DNA of 45,405 bases from Polyangiaceae bacterium. GTDB taxonomy: Bacteria; Myxococcota_A; Polyangia; Polyangiales; Polyangiaceae. Where the stretch lies: positions 1 to 45,405 of the forward strand of contig JAICQO010000054.1 in the NCBI GenBank assembly GCA_025937835.1, written 5' to 3'. Positions 33,318-41,330 of this stretch are shown here, in pieces. Numbering within the stretch: position 1 is the first letter of the stretch; each line of letters starts with the position of its first letter. Both the position numbers and the translations under genes were made by a program. Under the pieces are notes generated by a model. That model did not search any database. It was not told where the DNA came from and saw only the letters and a program-made list of their open reading frames with translations.

Positions 33318-35696
33318 GTGAAACACTCGAGCAAGCTCCTGCCGCTACTCTTCTGCGCGTCGCTGCTCGGGTGCGGTGATAGCGATCCGTCGCGCGACCG
33401 GGAGCCCGGGTTCCGCGTCGAGCTCCGCTCCTCCGACGGCGGGGCGCCCGAGGATTTCCGGGCCGTGCTGGCCGAGTCGGGCTCCGTATTCGCGACGAGC
33501 TGCCCCGCAGGCGGTGCTCCGCGTCTGCGTTGCCAGAGCGATGGGCTCACGATCCCGGAGGTCGTTGCCGGCGCCACGTTGACCGTGAAGGCGCCGGGCT
33601 TCGAGTTCGTCACGCTCGAGCTCGGGGAACAGGAGCTCGCTGAGGGCTCCCTTGAGCTCGAGCTTCGACGCTTGCCGCCGTTCGAAGTGAAGGACAGCTA
33701 CCGCACCGGTTTCGAGGGCGAGCCGGAGGCACAGTTCGAAGCGCTCGGCGCGAGCTTCGTGACCGAGCTCGGGCCCGTGCAAGCGGTGAAGTTCATCATC
33801 ACCCGGCTGGATTCCGAGCCGCGTGTCTATTTTCAGAACACCCGGCTCTTTCCCGGGCACTACGAGTTCGCCGAGCGGGTGCTCGGGATCACGAGCTCGC
33901 GCGCCGAGTTCGCGCAAAGCACCTATCAGGGTGAAGCCCGGCGCCAGCTGGCCGGCACGCTCGAGTTCTTTCCCGAGCTCACGCTCGAGAGCCGCGCGTT
34001 CGGCGGAGCGCTGACGCGCCCGGTAGCGCTCGAGTTTTTCCCGAGCGACGACCTGTCGCCCGAGCTCGTGCTGCGCGCGCACCGTTTGCTCGAAGAGCGG
34101 CTCGGCACGGCGCTCGACGCCGGGGATCGGCGTCTGGTGTACGTGCCCGCGGGCAACGTTCAGGAGCAAGAGCTCGCTGCTTCGGAGGCCGAGTTCGCGG
34201 CGCGAGACGCGCTGTTCTCGGATCACCTCGAGCTCTACTCGGGGCTCGAGCAGCAGATCCTGAACCCCGGGTTGGCTTACGGCACGCTGCTGCGGGTCAC
34301 ACCGGAAGAGCTCGAGCAGCGCGTGGTGTCGTTCCGCGAGCTCCTGGTGCTGACGCGGTTGCCCAACGAGCTCCCGCTCGTCGGTGGGACCATCACCGAG
34401 GAGCTCCAGACGCCGCTCGCCCACGTGAACCTCGCCGCCAGAGCGCGCGGAACCCCGAACCTTTCGCTGATGGGCGCGGGCTCGGATCCGCGGGTCGCGC
34501 CGTTGCTCGGCAAGCTGGTGCGCTTCGAGGTGACGAAAACCGGGTTCTCTCTGGAAGAGGCCACCCTCGAAGAGGCAGAAGAGTTCTGGGCGTCGCGAGG
34601 CGGTGAGCCGCTCGTGCCCGAGAGCGACCTCGAGTTCGAGGAGCTATCGAGCTTCGAGGAGCTCGGCTTCGACGACGCGATCCGCTTCGGGGCCAAGGCG
34701 GCGAACCTGGCGGAGCTCCGACAATCGTTGGGTGAGCAGGCGCCGCCCGGGTTCGCGGTGCCGTTCTCGGCTTATCGCAGCTATCTGCGCGAAAATCCCG
34801 TGACCGAAGCGCTGTGCATCGACGCCGCCGACGACTGCGCCGAGGAGGGCCGCAGCGCCGAGCTGTGTGACGCCGCCCGGGCGCGCTGCGACGAAGCCCG
34901 CGCCGCGGAGTCGAGCTTCGAAGACTATTCGCGCACGCTCCTGGCCGACCCCGAGCTCGTCACCGACGCGCCGCTCCGCGAGGCGTGCCTCGACGGGCTC
35001 GCGTACCTCGTGCAACACGGCGACGTCGACCCCCAGTTTGCGGCGGCGCTCGACGCCCGCGTCGTCGAAGTGCTGGGCACCCAGAAGGTGCGGCTGCGCT
35101 CCAGCACCAACGCCGAAGATCTACCCGGATTCAGCGGCGCTGGTCTCTACGACTCGGTCTCGGCCGAAGGCACCGGCAACGACAGCCCGTCCAACGAGAT
35201 CCGCAAGGTCTGGGCATCGGTGTTCCGCTTCCGCGCCTTCGAGGAGCGCGCGCTCTGGAACGTCGATCACGACGCGATCCAGATGGGCGTCGCCGTGAAC
35301 CCCGCCGTTGACGACGAAGCCGCCAACGGCGTGCTCGTCACCCAGAACATCCCGAGCCCGGGCGCCGAGGGCTACTACGTCAACGTGCAGCAGGGCGAAG
35401 TCGAGGTCACGAACCCGGAAAACGGCGCCGTCGCCGAGGTCTTCACGATCGTGCCCGCGCCGTCCGGCACCCACCAGGTGATGCGCCAGCGCTTCTCATC
35501 CCTCTCCCCCGGCGTCGCGCTGCTGACCGACGCCGAAATCGACGACCTTTACGCAGCTTCGAGCCGCGTGCAGTCCCACTTCGCCAAGCTCTACCAAAAG
35601 CCCGCCCGCGAGCTGCCTCTCGACCTAGAATTCAAGGTGTTCGGTCCCGAACGAAAGCTCTGGATCAAACAAGCCCGGCCCTACTTCACCCGCTGA
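33318..35696 (+). CDS. Exported dikinase-like lipoprotein (phosphohistidine-like domain before ATP-grasp PEP/pyruvate-binding domain)
   Basis: The 792-residue product has a lipoprotein signal (LLFCASLLGC, Cys19). A beta-rich N-terminal region reaches about residue 340. A mobile phosphohistidine-like domain follows, with TPLAHVNLAARARGTPN (likely phosphorylated His369). A PEP/pyruvate-binding ATP-grasp domain covers about 455-792: FGAKAANLAELRQ (Lys460), VRLRSSTNAEDLPGFSGAGLYDS (Arg594), ..., LDLEFKVFG and KLWIKQARPYF. PEP synthase and pyruvate phosphate dikinase have the ATP-grasp part first; here the His domain comes first, as in glucan water dikinases. Export of such an enzyme is unusual because ATP is scarce outside the cytoplasm. 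GTG at 33318 follows CGGAG by six bases. It is 13 bases after lipoprotein paralog 3. Confidence 0.82.
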   Translation: MKHSSKLLPLLFCASLLGCGDSDPSRDREPGFRVELRSSDGGAPEDFRAVLAESGSVFATSCPAGGAPRLRCQSDGLTIPEVVAGATLTVKAPGFEFVTLELGEQELAEGSLELELRRLPPFEVKDSYRTGFEGEPEAQFEALGASFVTELGPVQAVKFIITRLDSEPRVYFQNTRLFPGHYEFAERVLGITSSRAEFAQSTYQGEARRQLAGTLEFFPELTLESRAFGGALTRPVALEFFPSDDLSPELVLRAHRLLEERLGTALDAGDRRLVYVPAGNVQEQELAASEAEFAARDALFSDHLELYSGLEQQILNPGLAYGTLLRVTPEELEQRVVSFRELLVLTRLPNELPLVGGTITEELQTPLAHVNLAARARGTPNLSLMGAGSDPRVAPLLGKLVRFEVTKTGFSLEEATLEEAEEFWASRGGEPLVPESDLEFEELSSFEELGFDDAIRFGAKAANLAELRQSLGEQAPPGFAVPFSAYRSYLRENPVTEALCIDAADDCAEEGRSAELCDAARARCDEARAAESSFEDYSRTLLADPELVTDAPLREACLDGLAYLVQHGDVDPQFAAALDARVVEVLGTQKVRLRSSTNAEDLPGFSGAGLYDSVSAEGTGNDSPSNEIRKVWASVFRFRAFEERALWNVDHDAIQMGVAVNPAVDDEAANGVLVTQNIPSPGAEGYYVNVQQGEVEVTNPENGAVAEVFTIVPAPSGTHQVMRQRFSSLSPGVALLTDAEIDDLYAASSRVQSHFAKLYQKPARELPLDLEFKVFGPERKLWIKQARPYFTR

Positions 35697-35773
35697 CGTC
35701 CGCTATTGCCCGCACCGCGCCCCCGCACAGCTCAGCACGCACTGGAACTTCGATGAGCTCGTGGTGAGGGGAT

Positions 35774-35823
35774 GCAACAGGAAGGCGAGAAGACAAGAAA
35801 GGGGGGAAAGATTTCTGGGGTTG
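35774..35823 (+). repeat. Dispersed modular repeat, type B copy (rightward)
   Basis: GCAACAGGAAGGCGAGAAGA followed by AAGAAAGGGGGG and GATTTCTGGGGTTG matches the reverse complement of the TTCCTGTC type with the shared GATTTTTTGGGG module. The downstream GGCGAGTCGAAG matches the middle module of the other copies. Confidence 0.65.
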
Positions 35824-36034
35824 AGCAGAGCGCGCCGCGGCGAGTCGAAGCTAAGCGTTTGTACCCCAGAGCGTTGTCGAACCGCGACTCAAGAATCTGG
35901 CCCGGTGGGCGGGGCGAAGGTTGGGTTGCGCTTTGCACGAACAGGCGCGCGTCCGGCGGCGTGCGGAGACAGCGCAGCGCCGGCCTTGGCACGACCGCGA
36001 TCGGGAACGGCGTACGGAGGCCGTTCTCGAGCGC

Positions 36035-36065
36035 GAAGTCACAGTCAGGATCGTGACTGTGATTC
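36035..36065. repeat. Palindrome GTCACAGTC / GACTGTGATTC, third copy
   Basis: Core arms TCACAGTC (36039-36046) and GACTGTGA (36055-36062) are perfect, with outer GAA.../...TTC pairing after one irregular base. It matches the palindromes at 8231-8262 and 8403-8426, more than 27 kb away. Confidence 0.65.
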
Positions 36066-36168
36066 GTGGATTCGCGGGCGAACTTCCGCCGCCGCGAGCC
36101 CCCAACTCTCCCTCCTCTGCCGAAGGCGTTTGCACGCCGAGACCAATGTCGATCTTGGCCGCGCTTTG

Positions 36169-36231
36169 CAACCCCAAAAATTCTGGCGCCCCTGGCGCTC
36201 TGTTCTTCCTGTCTTCCTGTCTTCCTGTTGC
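36169..36231 (-). repeat. Dispersed modular repeat, mixed type A'/B copy (leftward)
   Basis: CAACCCCAAAAATTCTGGCG, CCCTGGCGCTCTG and three TTCCTGTC-type 8-bp units (36206-36229) place the A' body and the B body in one element, next to the shared A/G-rich module. It links the two repeat types. Confidence 0.75.
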
Positions 36232-36256
36232 TCTCTCCCCACGCCGGAACGCGCCG

Positions 36257-37690
36257 TCAGCACCACCGGACTCGGACGACATAGGTGATCTTGGTTTTGC
36301 CGTGCGCCGGCACTTGGGCGCGGAAGGCGAAGGTTTGGGAGTCTTTGCGTTCGGCGGGGAGGGAAGAGGAGACGATGGTCCAGTCGCCGCCGGTGGCTTC
36401 GATGGTTTCGACGGAGACGGCCGTGTCCTTGTGGTTTCGGAGCTCGACCTCCCAGGCGCTCTCGCTGCTGCACTCGCCGAGCGCGGTCCATTTCATTTGC
36501 TTGCGGTCGCCGACCACGTCGAAGGCGTCGCCGATCTTGATTCGGACCTTTTCGTCGCGCGGGGTGTGATCGATCGCGTCTTCTCCGACGAACTGCTGCG
36601 AGCCGCTCTTGTCGGCTTTGTAGACGCGCAGCGTGCCCTTCGGGAGCGGCATGCCGAGCCGGTTTTTCTGGGAGTTTTCGAACTCGAGCGTGACGGCGAC
36701 CTTCTGGTTGGTCTGTACCTGGCCGACCTGGCTGCGGAACCAGTAGCGTTGCGACGGAAGCAGTAGCTTCTTGGTGACACCGAGGCCGCGGCCCTCGAGC
36801 AGCGTGACCTGCTTTTGCTCGTTGTTCCGGAGCGTGGTCGGGTGGCCGAGCGTGTACAGGTGGTACTCGAACAGAGACTCTTCGCGCATGCGCATGTCGC
36901 GCGCGGGGGCGGACTTGTACGCGACGGAGCCCAGCGTGCCGCCCTCGGGCTCGACGCGGTTCACGTCACCGGCGACCAGCTTGAGCTCGGCGTCCTTGTA
37001 CGAGGCGCCGGATTGGTTCGATAGCGTGACCCAGCCGGTGAGATCCGCGCGCGTCTCCTTGTCGTCGAGCACCATCACGTAGTCGGCGCTCCAGCTCATC
37101 TCGCGCGCGAGGTAGCTGACCTCGACGGACTGCTTCGGCTGCCGGCTGGCGAGCAGCCACATCAGGGTGGGGCGCGCGATCAGATCTTCGGGTACTTCGG
37201 GGAACGCGAAGCGGCCGCCGTAGCCGAAGGTGATTTCCTTGCCGATTTGCAGGACCGGCCCGCCGGCGACGGATAGGAGCTTTGCGTCTACGGCCTGCTC
37301 TTCGGCCTTGGCCTCGTGGTAGCGGTAGACGCGCACGGGGCGGCCGACGTACTTCTCGAGCAGCTTCTCGGGCGTGAGCAGGTCATAGCGGTAGTTCTGC
37401 TCGAGCACGGCGAGCGCGCCCGGGCTCGTGAGCGAGCGGATGTGCACGGTCTCGGGCTGGATGGTCGCGGCCACGTCCGCAAACTCGAGCGAGACCTCGC
37501 CGTTCGGCAGGGCGTCGAGCGTGCGCAGCTCGCGCACCAGGCCGAAGTTCTGGTTGTAAACCGTGAGCGTGACCTTGGTGCGATCCTTCTCGGTGGAGAC
37601 GCGCTCTGCTGGCGGAGCCGCAGCGGCGGCGTTCGACAACGACAGGGAGAGCAGCGAGCAAGTGAGGAACTTCGGTAGGGGTCGGCTCAT
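36257..37690 (-). CDS. DUF4139-family secreted protein (paralog of next gene)
   Basis: The 477-residue product starts at ATG 37690 with a signal peptide (LTCSLLSLSLSNAAAAAPP). DUF4139-like blocks follow: KVTLTVYNQNFGLVRELRTL, VLEQNYRYDLLTPEKLLEKYVGRPVRVYRY, KEITFGYGGRFAFPEVPEDLIARPTLMWLL, VEVSYLAREMSWSADYVMVLDD, and LTGWVTLSNQSGASYKDAELKLVAGDV. The C-terminus ends TYVVRVRWC with a terminal Cys. Family proteins are beta-rich envelope proteins of unclear role. Its start is two bases from the stop of the lipoprotein paralog, so both are in one minus-strand operon. Confidence 0.85.
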   Translation of the reverse strand: MSRPLPKFLTCSLLSLSLSNAAAAAPPAERVSTEKDRTKVTLTVYNQNFGLVRELRTLDALPNGEVSLEFADVAATIQPETVHIRSLTSPGALAVLEQNYRYDLLTPEKLLEKYVGRPVRVYRYHEAKAEEQAVDAKLLSVAGGPVLQIGKEITFGYGGRFAFPEVPEDLIARPTLMWLLASRQPKQSVEVSYLAREMSWSADYVMVLDDKETRADLTGWVTLSNQSGASYKDAELKLVAGDVNRVEPEGGTLGSVAYKSAPARDMRMREESLFEYHLYTLGHPTTLRNNEQKQVTLLEGRGLGVTKKLLLPSQRYWFRSQVGQVQTNQKVAVTLEFENSQKNRLGMPLPKGTLRVYKADKSGSQQFVGEDAIDHTPRDEKVRIKIGDAFDVVGDRKQMKWTALGECSSESAWEVELRNHKDTAVSVETIEATGGDWTIVSSSLPAERKDSQTFAFRAQVPAHGKTKITYVVRVRWC

Positions 37691-37692
37691 GT

Positions 37693-39165
37693 TCAGCACC
37701 ATCGGACTCGGACTCGGTAGTTGACGGTCACCTTGCCGCGCGCGGGCACGCTCAGGTCGAACACGAAGGTGCGCGAGTCTTCGCGGCGCGAAGGGTGGCT
37801 CGAGCGCACGAGCTCCCAATCACCAACGACGGGCTCCCAGACCTCGACGGCCTCGGCGGTGTCCTTGTGGTTCCTGATCTCGATTTCCATGTCGGAATCG
37901 GACACGCACTTGAAGAGCTGCGTGTATTGAAGCTGCTTTCGGTCGGCGACGACGTCGAAGGCTTGACCGAGCCGGAGCTTCACCTTCTCGTCGCGCGGAG
38001 TGTGGTCGAGCTGGTCTTCACCGACGAACTGCAGGCCACCCGCGCTGTCTGCCTTGTAGACGCGGAGCGTGCCCTTGGGTAGCGGCATGCCGAGCTGGTT
38101 CTGCTTCGCGTTCTCGAGCTCGAGCATCACGTCGAGCTGTTGATTGGTGCTGATCGTGCCGTAGCGCGCCAGGAAGTAAGCGCTCTGGCCGCGCAGCACG
38201 AGTTTCTTCGTCACCTGGACGTCGTGCGCCTCGAGCAGCGCGACCTGCTTCTTTTCCTTGTCCTTGACGCTGGTCCGGCGCTCGAGCGTGTACAGGTGGT
38301 AGTCGAGCAGCGACTCTTCCTGGAATGCGGGCGCGCGCGGCTTCGAGAGCGCGATCGACGACGGGCTTGCCTGCTCTGCCTCCCCATCCGCTACCGGGGC
38401 CACGCGCTGCACGTCGCCTGCGACCAGCTTGAGCTGGGCCGCCTCGAAGCTCGTGCCGCTGTCGTTCGTGAGCGTGACCCACCCGTTCAGATCGGCTTTC
38501 TTGTCGGAGGCATCGAGCTTGAGGACGTAGTCAGCGCTCCAGTTCAAGCCGCGCGTCAGATAGCTCACCTCGAGCTCCTGCTCTGGTGCGGCGCTCTGCA
38601 CCAGCCAGACCAGCGTGGGCTTCGCCACCAGGTCGTCGGGGAGCTTCGGGAAGGCGAAGCGACCGGGCAGGTCGTACGTGAGCTGGCCGTCGACGCGCAG
38701 CACGACACCGTTCTCAACGGCGACGATCTCCGCTTCCTTCACCTGCTCGGTGCCGAGCTTCTCGTCGTAGCGGTAGATCTCGATCTTCTCGCCGACGTGT
38801 TTTTCGAGCAGCGTCTTCGGGGACAGCAGGTCGTAGCGGTAATTCTGCTCGAGCACGCTGAAGTCGCTGGATTTGCCGAGGGAACGCACGCTGACGGTGT
38901 TGGGCTCGAGCTCGCGCGCCACGTCACGGTACTCGAGCTCGACCAGGCCCTCGCCGAGCGAGACCAGGCGCCGTTCGCGGATCAGGCCGAAGTTCTGATT
39001 GTAAACGGTGAGGCTCAGGGCCTTGCGCTGGCCGGCCTCCGAAGCTACCCAGCGCGCCGGCCCCGCGGGCGCCTTTGCGACTGGGCGCTGGGCACAAGCT
39101 GCAAGGAAGAGCGGGAGCAGGAGAGCCAGGCCCTGCCCCGCAGAAGAACGGGTTCCGGTGAGCAT
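37693..39165 (-). CDS. DUF4139-family lipoprotein (paralog of next gene)
   Basis: The 490-residue product has a lipoprotein signal (LLPLFLAAC, Cys24), then the same blocks as its neighbour: LSLTVYNQNFGLIRERRLVSL, VLEQNYRYDLLSPKTLLEKHVGEKIEIYRYDE, LTYDLPGRFAFPKLPDDLVAKPTLVWLV, LEVSYLTRGLNWSADYVLKLD, and LNGWVTLTNDSGTSFEAAQLKLVAGDV. It also ends in VNYRVRVRWC. The pair clearly arose by tandem duplication, with the first copy now lipid-anchored and the second only secreted. It is divergent to the ABC-2 transporter genes. Role unknown. Confidence 0.87.
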   Translation of the reverse strand: MLTGTRSSAGQGLALLLPLFLAACAQRPVAKAPAGPARWVASEAGQRKALSLTVYNQNFGLIRERRLVSLGEGLVELEYRDVARELEPNTVSVRSLGKSSDFSVLEQNYRYDLLSPKTLLEKHVGEKIEIYRYDEKLGTEQVKEAEIVAVENGVVLRVDGQLTYDLPGRFAFPKLPDDLVAKPTLVWLVQSAAPEQELEVSYLTRGLNWSADYVLKLDASDKKADLNGWVTLTNDSGTSFEAAQLKLVAGDVQRVAPVADGEAEQASPSSIALSKPRAPAFQEESLLDYHLYTLERRTSVKDKEKKQVALLEAHDVQVTKKLVLRGQSAYFLARYGTISTNQQLDVMLELENAKQNQLGMPLPKGTLRVYKADSAGGLQFVGEDQLDHTPRDEKVKLRLGQAFDVVADRKQLQYTQLFKCVSDSDMEIEIRNHKDTAEAVEVWEPVVGDWELVRSSHPSRREDSRTFVFDLSVPARGKVTVNYRVRVRWC

Positions 39166-39291
39166 GGAGTCGGTTTCGAGCGCTAACGTCGTTCGAACGC
39201 GGCGCCGCGCTTCACCTTACAGGAGATGGGATCAGGTCGCGCTTCGAATTCCGGTCGCCAGACCCGGAGGCAGGTCCTAGACTCCCGCCCG

Positions 39292-40254
39292 ATGAGCGAT
39301 GCCCCTGCGATTCGTTGTCAGCGCCTGGTCAAGCGCTACGGCGAGCTGGTCGCGGTCGCGGGCCTCGAGCTCGAGGTGAAGCGCGGCGTGTGTTTCGGGT
39401 TGCTCGGTCCGAACGGCGCCGGCAAGACGACCACGGTCGAGATGCTCGAAGGGCTCCAGGCCCCGACCTCGGGCAGCATCGAGCTGTTCGGCATCTCGTG
39501 GGGCAAGGGTCAGGATCAGGCCCTGCGCGAGCGCATCGGGGTTCAGCTGCAGGCGACCGAGCTCGGTGATCGGCTGCACGTGGACGAAGTGTTCCGGCTG
39601 TTCCGCTCGTTCTACTCGCGCGGCCGCGATCCGGAGGAGCTGCTGGATCTGGTAGACCTGCGCGACGCGCGACACCAGCAATTTTCCCAGCTCTCGGGGG
39701 GTCAGAAGCAGCGCGTGGCCGTGGCGACGGCGCTCGCGGGCCAGCCGGACCTGTTGTTTCTCGACGAGCCGACCACCGGGCTCGATCCGCGCGCACGCAA
39801 GCAGCTGTGGAAGCTCGTCGAGAGGTTCCGCGCCGAGGGCGGCAGCGTGCTGCTCACCACGCATTACATGGAAGAAGCGCAGCAACTCTGCGACGAGATC
39901 GCGATCATGGACCACGGCCGGCTGATGGCACAGGGGACGCCGCGCTCGCTGGTCGACGGTCTCGGGGACGTGCAGTTCCTGGAGTTCGAGCTCGCGGGTG
40001 AGCTCGACTCGGGCGGATTGGAAGCGCTCGAAGCCGTCGAGTCCGTGCAGCGCCGCGGCCCGCGCTACCGCGTGCGCCTGGGACGGAGCCTTTCCGCTCT
40101 CAGCTCCGTGCTCGGCGAGCTCGAGCGGCAGAACGTGGTGCCGATCGGGCTCAGCACCCACCAGGCCACGCTCGACGACGTGTTCCTGCAGCTCACGGGG
40201 CGCGGGCTCACCGAAGACAACGGCAACGGCGCGCCCAAGTCGGGGGACGAGTGA
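39292..40254 (+). CDS. ABC-2 exporter ATP-binding protein
   Basis: The 320-residue ATPase is intact: Walker A GPNGAGKTT (39-47), Q-loop VQLQATE, signature LSGGQ (134-138), Walker B LLFLDE (154-159) with PTTGLD, and switch His in LLTTHYMEEAQQ. A C-terminal extension (SVQRRGPRYRVRLGRSLSALSSVLGEL, ..., TLDDVFLQLTGRGLTED) is typical of drug or polysaccharide ABC-2 exporters. Its stop codon overlaps the GTG of the permease gene, so the two are coupled. It hydrolyses ATP to drive the permease. Confidence 0.93.
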   Translation: MSDAPAIRCQRLVKRYGELVAVAGLELEVKRGVCFGLLGPNGAGKTTTVEMLEGLQAPTSGSIELFGISWGKGQDQALRERIGVQLQATELGDRLHVDEVFRLFRSFYSRGRDPEELLDLVDLRDARHQQFSQLSGGQKQRVAVATALAGQPDLLFLDEPTTGLDPRARKQLWKLVERFRAEGGSVLLTTHYMEEAQQLCDEIAIMDHGRLMAQGTPRSLVDGLGDVQFLEFELAGELDSGGLEALEAVESVQRRGPRYRVRLGRSLSALSSVLGELERQNVVPIGLSTHQATLDDVFLQLTGRGLTEDNGNGAPKSGDE

Positions 40255-41294
40255 CGAGCGCCGGGCCGAGCCCGCTGCGCGAGCTGACCCTCGCGCGCCT
40301 CCGCGAATTCTGGCGGGAAAAAGGCATCCTGTTCTGGGTGTTCGGCTTTCCTGTGCTGATGACGATCGGGCTCGGCATCGCCTTCCGTTCGCAGCCACCG
40401 GAGCTCCCGCGCGTCACGGTGATCGGAGGAGCGCGAGCGCCGTCGCTCGAGAAAGCGCTGGTGTCGAGCCCGCGCCTCGTCGCGCGTTCGAGCTCGGCCG
40501 ACACGGCGCAGGGCGACCTCAAGCGCGGCAAGGTTGACGTGGTCGTCGATCTCGGCGGCGCCGCGCCCGTCTATCACTACGACGCGCTCAAGGAGCAGGG
40601 GCAGATGGCGCGGCTGCTGGTCGACGAGGTGCTCCAGCGCGCTGCCGGCCGGCGCGATCCGCTGCAAGCGACGGAAGCCAAGGTCTCCGAGCTCGGCTCG
40701 CGGTACATCGATTTTCTCCTGCCCGGCTTGATCGGCCTGAACCTGATGGGCAGCAGCATGTGGGGCGTCGGCTACAACTTCGTGGTTCAGCGCAAGCGCC
40801 GCTTGCTACGCCGCCTGGCGGTGACGCCGATGCACCGCACCCATCTGTTTTTCGCTTACTTTTCGGCGCGTAGCCTGCTGCTCCTGCTCGAGCTCCTGGT
40901 GCTGGTCGTGTTCGGACGGCTGGCTTTCGGAACCGTGATCCAGGGCAGTTACCTTTCGTTCTTCGCGATGTCGGTGGCTGGCGCCGCGTGTTTCGCCGGC
41001 ATCAGCCTGCTGATCGGCGCGCGCGTCGAGAACACCGAGGCCGCGAACGGTTGGATGAACCTGGTGCAGCTCCCGATGTGGGTGCTCTCGGGCGCATTCT
41101 TCTCGTACGAGCGCTTCCCCGACTGGCTCCACGCGCCGATCCGCTGCTTGCCGCTGACGGCGCTGGTCGACGCGCTGCGCGCCATCTGCAACGACGGCGC
41201 CCGGCTGACCGAGCTCGGAGCCGAGCTCCTCGTGCTCGCGGTCTGGGGCAGCGTGAGCTCGCTGATAGCGCTGAAGACGTTCCGCTGGCAGTGA
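40251..41294 (+). CDS. ABC-2 exporter permease
   Basis: The 347-residue product has a first membrane helix (about 26-45, ILFWVFGFPVLMTIGLGIAF), a large periplasmic domain of about 105 residues, then five helices (from FLLPGLIGLNLMGSSMWGVGY through LGAELLVLAVWGSVSSLIAL). The order and the large loop match ABC-2 type permeases, which export lipids, polysaccharides or drugs. GTG at 40251 overlaps the ATPase stop (GTGA). Substrate unknown. Confidence 0.92.
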   Translation: MTSAGPSPLRELTLARLREFWREKGILFWVFGFPVLMTIGLGIAFRSQPPELPRVTVIGGARAPSLEKALVSSPRLVARSSSADTAQGDLKRGKVDVVVDLGGAAPVYHYDALKEQGQMARLLVDEVLQRAAGRRDPLQATEAKVSELGSRYIDFLLPGLIGLNLMGSSMWGVGYNFVVQRKRRLLRRLAVTPMHRTHLFFAYFSARSLLLLLELLVLVVFGRLAFGTVIQGSYLSFFAMSVAGAACFAGISLLIGARVENTEAANGWMNLVQLPMWVLSGAFFSYERFPDWLHAPIRCLPLTALVDALRAICNDGARLTELGAELLVLAVWGSVSSLIALKTFRWQ

Positions 41295-41330
41295 GTCAGG
41301 GACGTGGCAGACTGGGCTCGGGAGTCCGGG

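Larger units (their letters stand above)
35697..36256. other. Gene-free stretch with repeat copies and palindrome
   Basis: These 560 bases between convergent genes hold a rightward type B repeat (35774-35823), the palindrome at 35035-plus-1000 (36035-36065) and a leftward mixed-type repeat (36169-36231). The two repeats face each other across about 345 bases. No gene-like frame has supporting features. Confidence 0.6.
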
